A stretch of DNA of 64,000 bases from the NCBI RefSeq assembly GCF_019703305.1, contig NZ_AP024814.1, positions 682,001-746,000 on the forward strand, read 5' to 3'. How positions within the stretch are numbered: the first letter of the stretch is position 1; every line of letters starts with the position of its first letter. Source of the stretch: Helicobacter sp. NHP19-003. Lineage in GTDB: Bacteria; Campylobacterota; Campylobacteria; Campylobacterales; Helicobacteraceae. A model generated the notes under the pieces. It searched no databases and was not told where the DNA came from. It saw only the letters and a program-made list of their open reading frames with translations. Both the position numbers and the translations under genes were made by a program. Below are positions 38,338 to 46,567 of the stretch, in pieces.

Positions 38338-38836
38338 ATTTGCACAAATAGCACACAAGCCAAGCGCCAAGCACCCCCGCCCCAAAAGCAGCGAGGTAGG
38401 GTTGTAAATCATAGAGGGCAACTAGCATGAGAGGGACACCAATCCCCCCATAAAAGAGCAAAACGCTTTTGCTTTTAGCGATTTGGAAACAAGAATCCAC
38501 TTGGTTGTTAAACTCCCCTATATCCATGTCAAAGAGGCGGTCATCGTGCTTTGGGCGGTATTGAATGAGCCATTCGTATTTTTTTCTAAAAATGCGCTCT
38601 AATCTCAAATAAAAAGCGTCCAAATACCAAAAGGCACAAAGAGGGATCAGGGCGATTAAAGAGGAAGCCCCCCGCCCCACTTTCAAGGCAAGCACCCCTG
38701 CCACCAGCGCCACCGTCCATTTTTTAATTTCTAGGGAATTGGAAGCCATCCTTTTAATGATTTCTTCCAAATTTTTAACCTCTTCTACGAGGATTTTAGA
38801 GCGATCGATTTGAGAGTTTTCGGGTTGATGATCCAT
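38330..38836 (-). CDS. Small membrane protein with two or more helices, paired with a TIR-like gene
   Basis: The protein has 168 residues. After a charged N-terminus (ILVEEVKNLEEIIKRM) come two close hydrophobic segments (VALVAGVLALKVG and LIALIPLCAFWYLDAFYL), then LERIFRKKYEWLI. Two more hydrophobic segments lie near the end (LLFYGGIGVPLMLVALYDL and AAFGAGVLGAWLVCYL). The WYLDAFYLRLE and FRKKYE signature resembles small membrane families (RipA- or SLATT-like) that accompany signalling effectors; this is from memory and tentative. The start lies 11 bases after the TIR-like gene. Its stop overlaps the convergent 504-residue gene by 8 bases. Confidence 0.7.
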   Translation of the reverse strand: MDHQPENSQIDRSKILVEEVKNLEEIIKRMASNSLEIKKWTVALVAGVLALKVGRGASSLIALIPLCAFWYLDAFYLRLERIFRKKYEWLIQYRPKHDDRLFDMDIGEFNNQVDSCFQIAKSKSVLLFYGGIGVPLMLVALYDLQPYLAAFGAGVLGAWLVCYLCKSN

Positions 38837-38847
38837 GTGTTGCCCCT

Positions 38848-39543
38848 TTATTTTAATTGTCGCACGAGAGAATCGAGTGAGATAAGTTTCATTGCTTTTA
38901 GAATGCTGGTTACATTGTAGTAAAAGGGTATCTCTGCACTCTCATTTAACCGCTCTAGACTTGCTTGTATTTGGGGTTGCTTTTGCTTTAAGAATAAGCG
39001 CGCGATTTGGAGCTCATAGTAAATCCACGAAGATTGCGTGTGTAGATTGTTTAAATCATCCTGCAGGTCTTGTACCACACCAAGAGAGTGTTTGGTTTCT
39101 ATAAAAATAAAATACCTGCATGTTTGAATCATTTGGGCTAAAGCGACACAGAGCATGGGGTATAGATTTTTTGCTGCATTGCTCGCCCCAAGTTTTTTCA
39201 GTTCTTCTTGTGCCTCATAGACGGATTGCCAATATAAAGAGTCGATAAAGACTCGACATTGTGGTTGTTCTGTTTCAATGCATTCTCTGATGTAGAGGGC
39301 TTTATCTTTATCCTTGAAGGCATGGGAAAGAAATATTTGTGATCCCCTAACCTTTGGAAAAAGCAATTTCTGTAATCCGTCTCCACTAATGCCATTTTTA
39401 CCGCGCACTTTTTTTATAATCTGTGCAACCAAATCTTCTCGCTCTTGGTCAAATTCTTCACATATTGCATCAAATTCTTCACATATCAAATAGGGCAAAT
39501 CCTCATATAAACATGTGCCACCAATCCTATAAGCTTGATCCAT
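38848..39543 (-). CDS. TIR-like domain protein
   Basis: Residues about 70-190 look like a TIR fold: SQIFLSHAFKDKDKAL (first strand and helix), CRVFIDSLYW (second strand), CRYFIFIETKHSL and SSWIYYELQIARLF, where the Glu sits at the place of the catalytic residue of NAD-cleaving TIRs. The first 65 residues are acidic and helical, and the end is a helical extension. I chose ATG at 39543, which has GGAGG seven bases before it; ATG at 39558 overlaps that site. It is transcribed toward the membrane protein gene. Match to TIR is by motif only, so moderately sure. Confidence 0.65.
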   Translation of the reverse strand: MDQAYRIGGTCLYEDLPYLICEEFDAICEEFDQEREDLVAQIIKKVRGKNGISGDGLQKLLFPKVRGSQIFLSHAFKDKDKALYIRECIETEQPQCRVFIDSLYWQSVYEAQEELKKLGASNAAKNLYPMLCVALAQMIQTCRYFIFIETKHSLGVVQDLQDDLNNLHTQSSWIYYELQIARLFLKQKQPQIQASLERLNESAEIPFYYNVTSILKAMKLISLDSLVRQLK

Positions 39544-39613
39544 AGTGGCAACCTCCATTTATGCATTATTTAGCCATAAAAAAATACACACTAATTGTAA
39601 CATAGCCGACCAC

Positions 39614-39899
39614 CTCAAGCCAAAATCCACTATAATGAGCTTTTATCTTTTTTATAAGGAGCGTTCCATGAAATTAGCCAAATTTGCCCTAGCTTGCGAT
39701 GGGGAAAAAGTTACGAGTTTAGACCAGCTTAAAGAGCATTTTAATTTGCTGGATATTTTGGAGCACTATAAAAGCGGTACTCTGCACCGCTGGCTCAAGT
39801 CAAGAGGGTATGCGAGTGAGTTAGAGGGCGTGGAGGCGATTAAAGCCACAGAGGACGCAGACATTTTAAATGCGTTATGTGGGGTCTTTGGGATTGAGG
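39614..39899 (+). repeat. Direct repeat, second copy (286 bp)
   Basis: Partner of 33842-34127, holding the promoter and module start of copy D. The copies have the same orientation, which favours deletion or duplication of the 5.8 kb between. Confidence 0.9.
39631..39636 (+). promoter_or_regulatory. -10 element of module copy D
   Basis: TATAAT, identical in context to copy C, lies 32 bases before ATG 39668. AAGGAG is at 39656-39661. It diverges from the TIR-like gene. Confidence 0.7.
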
Positions 39900-40736
39900 C
39901 GGATTTAGAAACGATCAATGCCATTTTAAAAGACCACGAGTACGCTAAGGAGCAAGAGAGGCTACAAGCTGAAATTAAAGCACAACAAAAAACCTTAATC
40001 CCCATTGCCACACAAGAGCAAGCCCTAGTCCCTCTAACAGCGCAAAATGCCCTAGTTACCCCCCCCTGCACCGCACGCCCCTAGCTTTACAGATTATCTA
40101 AAATCCTACACCGCCCTTAAAAACAAATTCTTTAACGCCCAAAATTTAGAGGAGGGCAAGACAGCTTTAAGGGAGCTCATCCACGATTATAAAGAGTTGC
40201 TGGAAATGGATAAACACAATATCCAAAGGGGGCTTTATTGGGAGTGTATGGAGTGTGAAAGTAGGCAAAGCGATAGGGATGAAAATAAAGATTATTTGCT
40301 CCCGGCTCTTTTATGGTTGCACCTTGTGCTCCACACAAGTTGGCAGTATGTGTGGTTTGACCTTTACGATGATGGGAACAACTATTGCGCTGAAAACCAA
40401 GATGAAATGTGGGTAATTGAACTCAGCTTTGAAAACATGGCACACTTTGTCAAGCCAAAAGTGCTTGTCATTGACAAAGACTGCCAAACCCTAACATTTG
40501 ACACAATGGTTTGCATAAACTTTTGCTCGGAAACTCACGGGCATTATTGGTATCTTGCAACCACTGAAAATATAACGACATTGGAAGTTGATAAAGACAG
40601 CTGTTCGTATAAAAGAGGCTATGGTCGTGGCAGCTTGGATAAGAAACCCCCAAAATACCATTTCTTAAGCGGTGCAGTTAAAATCAACAACACCTACGGC
40701 AATGTCCTTTTATCCTACATCGAACTCGACCTTTAA
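39668..40736 (+). CDS. Copy D of the module with a different C-terminal domain, frame broken at poly-C
   Basis: The first 77 residues are almost identical to copy C, and a charged helix follows. The first frame ends at a TAG at 40082-40084, just after a run of eight C (40059-40066). With seven or ten C the frame reads PPPAPHAPSFTDYLKSY, joins KFFNAQNLEEGKTALRELIH and continues to VLLSYIELDL at 40736. The C-terminal domain (LLPALLWLHLVLH, MWVIELSFENMAHF, CINFCSETHGHYWYL) differs from copy C except for the linker and the last eight residues. Function is unknown. It converges on the DUF2130 gene. Confidence 0.72.
40059..40066 (+). repeat. Poly-C tract of eight, copy D
   Basis: Eight C in the linker region; seven or ten would restore the frame. 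Ten would put both copies C and D in frame. A simple one-base undercall would not repair this copy, unlike copy C. Confidence 0.85.
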
Positions 40737-40740
40737 ACCC

Positions 40741-41979
40741 CTACCCCTCAGCCGGTAGTTGCAACGCCGGCAGTGCGGGCATGTCCAGCCCAGCAATGCC
40801 CTCTAAAGAGCCGTAGCTTTTATTGACATGGGATAAGATTTTTTTAATCTGCTTTTCTCGCTTGCTCCAAAGCCGCTCCATCGCCCGCTTCTCATCCTCT
40901 AAATCCCTTTGCAAGGCGACAAAGCTCTCCACCAAGCCCTGCACATGCTGGCTAAACTCTTGGCTGGTGAGATAGGCATAAAGGTAGTGCATTTTATCCG
41001 CCTTGTTCTCTTGGCTCTTATACGCCCCGTGTAAGCGTACCACCATTTCGCGTAAAGCCATACTCAGCCCCTTAAACTCTTGAAAACTACACACCCACAC
41101 CCCCTCGACCAAGCCCATACGCTCTAAATCCTTAGGCATCGCCTCACTCACCAAAACCCCCACCTCAGCCCCCGCCTCCAGTACATTTGCCTTGAGATCA
41201 GCAATCCACTTGCGATCAAACTTCTTTGCCCGCTTGCTCTCGTAGCACACCACCCCACAGCACACACCCCGCTCATTATGCACCCTCTGCAAGCAATCTG
41301 CCCCCTTTTGCCCCTTAGGTACTTCGGCGATGGTGTCTTGGGGAAATTGGGCTTTCAAATACCCCTCAATGGCTAATTCTTGCGCCTCGCCTTGCAGTTG
41401 CTGGGAGGTGAGCTCAGCACGCTTTTGTGCTTGGTTGATCCCCTCTTTGAGCTTTTTAATCTCCTCCTCTTGTTGCTTAGATTTCACCTCAAAAGTGGCT
41501 TGCATTTTCGCCTTCGCTTCCTCTAGTTTGGCATTTAGGCTCAAGGCACTTTCTGCCTCGATTTGTGCCTTAATCTCTTCTTTTTCCCGCTCTAAACGGG
41601 CGTTTTTGGCTTGCAAGGCGTGCAATTCTTGCAACTGCTTAGACTTCTCTTGCAACTCTTGCTCCATCGCTTTTAAGGCGTTTTGCTGTTCGGCTTGCAT
41701 TTGGGCTTTAAGCTGTGCTTGCATTTGCACCCTCTCTTGTGCCATTTGGGCACTTGCCTTGGCTTCTAGCTGGGATTTTTGTGCTTGCAAGGCTTGCTCT
41801 ATGCCCTCTTGTAACTTCTGATCAAAGGCTTCTTGTTGTGCCTCAAGCTTTTTAAAGGCTTGTTTATATTCGTGGCGTTTGTCCTCCACTTCTTTGTTAA
41901 ACTGCTCCTTTAGGGGAGCTAGCAAGGCATCATTGGCATCAATGGGCTTAGAACAATGTGGGCAAATGAGGGTTTGCAT
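40741..41979 (-). CDS. DUF2130 protein: zinc ribbon, coiled coil and nuclease-like C-terminus
   Basis: The N-terminus has one CxxC (ICPHCSKPID). Residues 25-215 form a long glutamine- and glutamate-rich coiled coil. The C-terminal domain has GADCLQRV, YESKRAKKFDRKWIADLK, VGVLVSEAMPKDLERMG and VWVCSFQEF, the signature of DUF2130, a family related to restriction endonuclease folds (D ... ESK core). The role is unknown; the domain may cut or bind DNA. At 412 residues it is typical. It is the last intact gene of the island core, convergent with copy D. Confidence 0.85.
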   Translation of the reverse strand: MQTLICPHCSKPIDANDALLAPLKEQFNKEVEDKRHEYKQAFKKLEAQQEAFDQKLQEGIEQALQAQKSQLEAKASAQMAQERVQMQAQLKAQMQAEQQNALKAMEQELQEKSKQLQELHALQAKNARLEREKEEIKAQIEAESALSLNAKLEEAKAKMQATFEVKSKQQEEEIKKLKEGINQAQKRAELTSQQLQGEAQELAIEGYLKAQFPQDTIAEVPKGQKGADCLQRVHNERGVCCGVVCYESKRAKKFDRKWIADLKANVLEAGAEVGVLVSEAMPKDLERMGLVEGVWVCSFQEFKGLSMALREMVVRLHGAYKSQENKADKMHYLYAYLTSQEFSQHVQGLVESFVALQRDLEDEKRAMERLWSKREKQIKKILSHVNKSYGSLEGIAGLDMPALPALQLPAEG

Positions 41980-42420
41980 AGGGACTCCTTATCGCAATGG
42001 CATAAATGGCATAAAGGGCGATCCTAACATAAAAGGGTTAAAGTTTAGGGGGTTTAAAAGATTTTATAAAGGCCCCTCTTGTATGGACAAGATGTGTAGG
42101 TTTTTAACGCACTAAGCACGCTTTGCAAGTGTTTTTTCAGCCTTTGATGGGTCTTTCTGTCAGGATGGCGTGCCATAGTATTTGGTGTTCTTGGAGTCTG
42201 CAAAAAGAGAGCATCAAATCCAATCTTTTAAAGCGTTGTTTGCTCTGGTGGTTAAACAAAAGAAATATTCTAGCCAAAATCGCCAAACGGCAATCATCCA
42301 TTGTCTTTTGCCAAAGCACGCCTCTAGGCTCTTTTGCAATCCCTTTTGGAAAATTACGAGGTCTTTAGCTTGCACCAATCGCATGGCCTCTAGCCCTTTG
42401 GCCAAGCATTTGTCCTGCTT

Positions 42421-42663
42421 GTGGCAAAACTCTCTACGCTCCCATCGGATAAAAGCACAAACCCGCTGATGTGGCCCAAACTCCACCAACATAGGCGCAA
42501 ATGTCCCTGTACTTGGAGTGAATGTGGATACACAGAGCATAGAGATGTCAATGTTGCCAAGAACATCTTAAGAGCGGGATTAAAATCTCTTGGGTTGGAA
42601 ACTATTCTTGCAGACTCTAAAGAGCAAAAGCCTTTCGCGTTCAAAAACGCTGGTTTCTGTTAG
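42421..42663 (+). pseudogene. Remnant of an IS200/IS605-type tnpB, C-terminal part
   Basis: The frame ends with CPCTWSECGYTEHRDVNVAK and NILRAGLKSLGLE, the zinc ribbon and final RuvC Asp (HRDVN) of TnpB. Upstream, 42120-42420 has only broken frames (for example KIAKRQSS) that may be older tnpB parts. No start, no first RuvC residues. It differs in sequence from the tnpB at 5672-6936, so it comes from another element. Confidence 0.75.
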
Positions 42664-42670
42664 TTAGGAA

Positions 42671-42689
42671 GCCTCCTTCAAGGAGGGGC
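42671..42689. repeat. Hairpin end of the decayed IS
   Basis: CCTCC and GGAGG pair around TTCAA eight bases after the tnpB remnant, in GCCTCCTTCAAGGAGGGGC. This is the form and place of an IS200/IS605 end. From here to 42908 I see no further gene, only the leader of the next one. Confidence 0.6.
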
Positions 42690-42908
42690 GATTCACACAC
42701 CCCAGCTCAAAAGTCTTAGACACTCTATGCTCTAAAATCGATCCCAAAGTGAGAGAAGACGGATTTAGGATAGAGTTTAACATTGTTTAATGCGCCCTTT
42801 AAACGCCCTTTAATCAAATAAGATTTATAAGATGATGTTCTCTCACCTTAGCCGGTCTGGCTAACACGCTTAAGACTTCTAGCGTATTTTTAAATTTTAA
42901 GGTTTTTC

Positions 42909-43996
42909 GTGCGTATTCTCATGCAAAAATGGGCGTTCGCGCCCTGTGTTTGGGTTTTGTCTGTGGCTTCTGTCTTTTACTTTGGAGTGGTCGGCACTTA
43001 CTGGGCGGTTACGGGGGAATTCACCCGCTGGAGTGGGGCTCTCTTGGGCTGGCTGGGCGTGGATACAGCCCACTTAGGCTATTTTAAAATCATCGGTCTT
43101 AAGGGCAGTATCTTAGAGCGCATCGATGGGGTGATGGTGCTGGGCATGTTTTTAGGCATGTTGGGAGCGGCAGGTTTAGCGGGGCGCATCGGTTTTAATC
43201 TGCCTACAAAGGCGCAAATGGGGCGGGCACTCTTTGGGGGGCTCTTAGCTGGGCTTGGGGCACGCTTGGGACTGGGGTGCAATTTGGCAAGCTTTCTTAC
43301 GGGCATCCCACAATTTAGCTTGCATGCGTGGTTTTTCACTTTGGCGACCTTGCTTGGCATGGGGCTTGCCTTTAAACATTTGCCCCTTAGTTGCTCTCAA
43401 GTCGTGCGACAAAAGCCTCCCAAAATTTTAAACCACGCCTTGGCCCTTTGTGCTTTTGCGGGTTTTATGGGTTTGGCATGGCACTTGCACCACAAGCTTT
43501 TTTACGCCCTATGTTTTGGGGCGTTCTTTGGCTTTGTCATTGCTAAGGGGCAGGTTTGTTTCACCACCGCTTTTAGGCATTTGTTTGTGCAAAGGCAGAG
43601 CGCACAGGTAGTTGCTCTTGTGTGGGCGATGGCGGTGGGGAGTGTGGGGGTGTTTGTCTATTTGCAGTCAGGCCACTCCGCTAAGATTATGTGGGCAAGC
43701 CCGGGCATTGCTTTAGGGGGCTGCTCTTTGGGGTGGGGATTGTGCTGGCAGGGGGTGTGAGTGTGGCTGGATGTATCGATCGATGCAGGGGGATTTGGGG
43801 GCTTTTTGGTGGGAGTGGGCAATGTGGCGGGGGCTGGGCTGGTGGCCCTTAGCTGGGATTTTTACGCCCCCTTTGGGTCAGCTTTGCGAAAGTCAATCTT
43901 TTAGATTTTCGGGGTGGGCTGTTTTTACAAGCACTGCTGCTTGTGGGGCTGTGGGGGGTGGTGCGGTGCGTGGGGCAAAGCCCCACTAAAAACTAG
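42909..43996 (+). pseudogene. YedE/YeeE-type membrane transporter, C-terminus frameshifted
   Basis: About nine membrane segments carry the two hallmark cysteine motifs GLGCNLASFLTGI and AKGQVCFTTAFR of YedE-type sulfur or selenium transport proteins. The first frame stops at 43758 after WQGV. The expected continuation, GGCECGWMYRSMQGD, then VGVGNVAGAGLVALS and KVNLLDF with LLLVGLWGVV, can be read in other frames to a TAG at 43994-43996. At least three one-base changes are needed, mostly at G or T runs. Start is GTG at 42909, or ATG at 42921. The stop overlaps that of the convergent gene (CTAG). Confidence 0.8.
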
Positions 43997-44727
43997 TCCT
44001 GTGGCTGTGCTGGCTGTGCTTGCGCTGGCTGTGCGCTGTCTTGCGGATGTTGGTGCTGGGGGTTAAACCCCTGTCCTTGTGGATTAAAGACATTTTGTGG
44101 ACCGAAACCTTGCGGATCAAAGCCCCATTGCGGATTATGGGCGTGAAAACCCATAGGGCCAAAGCCCCACAAGGGCACGAAACCAAACATGAACATGCCA
44201 TGGTGGGCAAAAGGCATGCCCTGCTGTGCAAAACCTTGAAAACCTTGGGGGTTAAAGCTTTGTTGGGGGTTTGCACCTTGTGGACCTTGCGCGCCAAAGG
44301 GGGCATAGCCACCAAAGGGGTGTTGTGCTTGGGGATTAAAACCACCCTGTTGAGCAAAACCTTGCGGATTAAAGCTCCCTTGTGGATTGTGCGGGTTAAA
44401 ACCTTGCGCTTGCGGGCCAAAGCCTTGTTGTGGATTGGAGTTTCCTTGTAGATTTTGGTTGGGCTGTGCGCCGTTAGGGGCTTCTTCGCCTAAAAGGGCG
44501 ATGAGCGCATCGCGGATGCCCTCAAAATTCTCAAGGGGGTTAGGGAAGGCAAGGTTAAAGATTGCCTCCTTCCCCCCTTTGCTATAGCCGATCTGTAACC
44601 CTGAAAAATCAAGGTCTTTGACACAAATATCCACAGCCCCCGGCGTTTGGGCGTACTTCTCAAACAACGCCACCACATTGTGTAGTTGTTTGCTATTCAA
44701 AACATCCATAGCGTGTTGTTTATCCAT
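43993..44727 (-). CDS. DUF2470-like domain with long NPQGF low-complexity tail
   Basis: Residues 1-85 (MDKQHAMDVLNSKQLHNVVA, then CVKDLDFSGLQIGYS) resemble the small domain found at the C-terminus of HugZ-type haem proteins and as DUF2470. The remaining 155 residues are made of Gln, Asn, Pro, Gly and Phe with repeats of the type FNPQGF and several His. Such a tail is disordered and may mediate assembly or bind metal. No signal peptide. It may be cytoplasmic. Codon use in the tail is repetitive and prone to length change. Confident as a gene, unsure of function. Confidence 0.72.
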   Translation of the reverse strand: MDKQHAMDVLNSKQLHNVVALFEKYAQTPGAVDICVKDLDFSGLQIGYSKGGKEAIFNLAFPNPLENFEGIRDALIALLGEEAPNGAQPNQNLQGNSNPQQGFGPQAQGFNPHNPQGSFNPQGFAQQGGFNPQAQHPFGGYAPFGAQGPQGANPQQSFNPQGFQGFAQQGMPFAHHGMFMFGFVPLWGFGPMGFHAHNPQWGFDPQGFGPQNVFNPQGQGFNPQHQHPQDSAQPAQAQPAQPQD

Positions 44728-45205
44728 GTAAACTCCTTCTTTAGATTTTTCAAAAACGCTTGATTATAAGACCATAAAACTTAATGCTATATTAAATTAT
44801 AGATGAATTGATAGCCATCATAGCATATATGATATGTATTAATCAAGTTTATAGTATCACTATAAATTTTATTGAGTGAGTTGACAGAATATTTCACTTG
44901 CGCAACACTTTACCCCACTTGCGCGCCCCAAAGCCCCTAGCCTTAGCTAGACAGATGGTTGGCCAGCATTAGCAATCTTGTACAAATATCTGCTCTGTGA
45001 TCAAGGGGTAATGCCCTTGGGACTTTGGGCATCTATCTTGGCCATGAGAAACAAAAGACTTCCAGCGGAGTGCTTCTGTTTGAAGCCACAATTCCCGGCT
45101 AAAGTTAAATCCCCTAACTTTTAGTTATGGGGAGGGTATCAAGATTTGGCTTGTAGGGGGTGTCAAATCACCCCAGAAAAAGGGCATATTTTAAAGCGCG
45201 TGTGC
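44728..45205. other. Gap of about 480 bases: AT-rich segment and IS-end remnant
   Basis: 44760-44900 is strongly AT-rich with short inverted motifs (for example AGCATATATGATATG). It lies upstream of the DUF2470-like gene, so promoters or regulator sites are likely, but I can assign none. 44930-45110 has no convincing gene; 45040-45122 can be read as a short tail like the end of a tnpB. The segment ends at the hairpin 45111-45132. Confidence 0.5.
45111..45132. repeat. Hairpin resembling an IS200/IS605 right end
   Basis: CCCCTAAC (45111-45118) pairs with GTTA and GGGG (45124-45132) around TTTTA, with one bulged T. A run of possible tnpB-like tail codons precedes it. I take it as a leftover end of a deleted element at the edge of the island. 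Confidence 0.5.
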
Positions 45206-45211
45206 TATAAT
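45206..45211 (+). promoter_or_regulatory. Extended -10 element of gltX2
   Basis: TATAAT within TGTGCTATAAT lies 18 bases before the ATG at 45230, so the transcript should have a leader of only about a dozen bases. This also supports 45230 as the true start rather than upstream codons in frame. Confidence 0.65.
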
Positions 45212-45229
45212 TTGGCAAAAAGGCTTTTT

Positions 45230-46567
45230 ATGTTGCGCTTTGCCCCCTCGCCTACAGGAAGCATGCATATTGGGAATTTGCGTGTGGCTTTGTTGAATTT
45301 CATCGTGGCCAAGCTCCTCAAACTCCCCCTCATGTTACGCATTGAAGACACCGACACCCAGCGCAACATTGAAGGCAAAGATGCCGAGATTTTTGGGATT
45401 TTAGAGCAGATGGGTGTAACTTGGGATCAGCTCGTCTACCAAAGCGCAAATTTTGCCACGCATTTAGACTACACCCAAAAACTCCTAGACAAGGGTGAGG
45501 CTTTTTATTGCCACTGCACTCCCGAATTTTTAGAAAAGAAAAAACAAGAAGCCGTGCAAGCTAAAAGGCCTTTCCGCTACAACGACTCTTGGGCATTGCT
45601 AGAAAAGACAAGCAACCCTAACCCTGTGGTGCGCTTAAGGGGGAGCGCACAGGATGTGGTCTTTCACGACCTCATCAAGGGCAGCATCCACTTCAAGGCG
45701 GCGGAGTTAGACAGCTTTGTCATTGTGCGCTCAAACCAGGTCCCCACTTATAATTTTGCTTGCGCCACAGACGACTTTAACTATAAAATCACCCACATCA
45801 TCCGCGGCGAAGACCATATCAGCAACACCCCCAAACAAATTTTAATCAAACAAGCCCTAAGCCGTGTGTTAGGAGTGCCCGAAACGCCCACGATTTACGC
45901 CCACTTGCCCATCATTTTAAACGAAGACGATGGCAAGAAGATGAGCAAACGCTATGAAGCGTCCAGCGTGCAATGGCTCTTAAAACAAGGCTTTTTACCC
46001 GCCAGCATCGCCAATTACTTAGCCGCAATGGGCTACCAAGCCCCCAAAGAGGTTTTTAGCCTAAGTGAAGCTTTGCAGTGGTTTGCACTAGAAAAGGTCA
46101 GCGCATCTAGCGCACATTTTAGCTTGCCTTATTTGCGCCATTTAAACCACGAACACCTCAAAGCTTTAGACCTAGCAAGCCTTGCTAAGGTGTTGGGCAT
46201 TGAGCCGGCTAAAGCCCCTTTAGCCCAACTTTTCTTAGAGGAGTGCAGTACTTTAAATGAGTTGCAAGACAAGCTAAGCGCCATGTTTGGCCCTAAAGAC
46301 ATTAATAAAGACTACGAAGGGCAAAACTTCTACGATAAATGTACCACGCTTTATCACGCCCTAAAAGCCATGCCCACCGTGGCAGATTTCAACGCTTTTA
46401 AACAAGAGGCCATGCAAAAAAGCCAGCTGAAGGGCAAGGACTTTTTCAAGCCCTTAAGGATTTTACTCACAGGGCGAGCGCATGGCGTGGAGCTCGCCCT
46501 GCTTTACCCACACCTTGCCCCCTTTTTGGAGCAAATTTTGGTGTTAAAGACAGAACATGGTCGCTAG
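45230..46567 (+). CDS. gltX: Glutamyl-tRNA synthetase 2 (GluRS2, tRNA-Gln type)
   Basis: This class I synthetase begins MLRFAPSPTGSMHIGN, with the HIGH-type motif HIGN, and has KKMSKRYEA as the KMSKS motif. Helicobacter has two GluRS enzymes; the one next to yggT, slt, galU and murA in H. pylori is GluRS2, which charges tRNA-Gln with Glu for later amidation. That assignment rests on gene order and length (445 residues). Upstream in-frame codons from 45146 are rejected because the promoter lies inside them. The stop overlaps the YggT start by 11 bases. Confidence 0.93.
   Translation: MLRFAPSPTGSMHIGNLRVALLNFIVAKLLKLPLMLRIEDTDTQRNIEGKDAEIFGILEQMGVTWDQLVYQSANFATHLDYTQKLLDKGEAFYCHCTPEFLEKKKQEAVQAKRPFRYNDSWALLEKTSNPNPVVRLRGSAQDVVFHDLIKGSIHFKAAELDSFVIVRSNQVPTYNFACATDDFNYKITHIIRGEDHISNTPKQILIKQALSRVLGVPETPTIYAHLPIILNEDDGKKMSKRYEASSVQWLLKQGFLPASIANYLAAMGYQAPKEVFSLSEALQWFALEKVSASSAHFSLPYLRHLNHEHLKALDLASLAKVLGIEPAKAPLAQLFLEECSTLNELQDKLSAMFGPKDINKDYEGQNFYDKCTTLYHALKAMPTVADFNAFKQEAMQKSQLKGKDFFKPLRILLTGRAHGVELALLYPHLAPFLEQILVLKTEHGR

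Noticed and set aside
31404-39543. SIR2 and TIR genes in one island as a Thoeris system
   Set aside because: In Thoeris the thsA and thsB genes are neighbours. Here they are 5 kb apart on opposite strands, and the SIR2 protein is much longer, with no SLOG motif that I can see. Separate modules are more likely.
44760-44900. AT-rich segment as a replication origin
   Set aside because: There is no dnaA or dnaN nearby and no cluster of DnaA-box-like sequences. An AT-rich promoter region fits better.
45146-45229. N-terminal extension of gltX2
   Set aside because: These 28 codons in frame overlap the TATAAT element and lack any resemblance to the synthetase, which begins MLRFAPSPTG at 45230.
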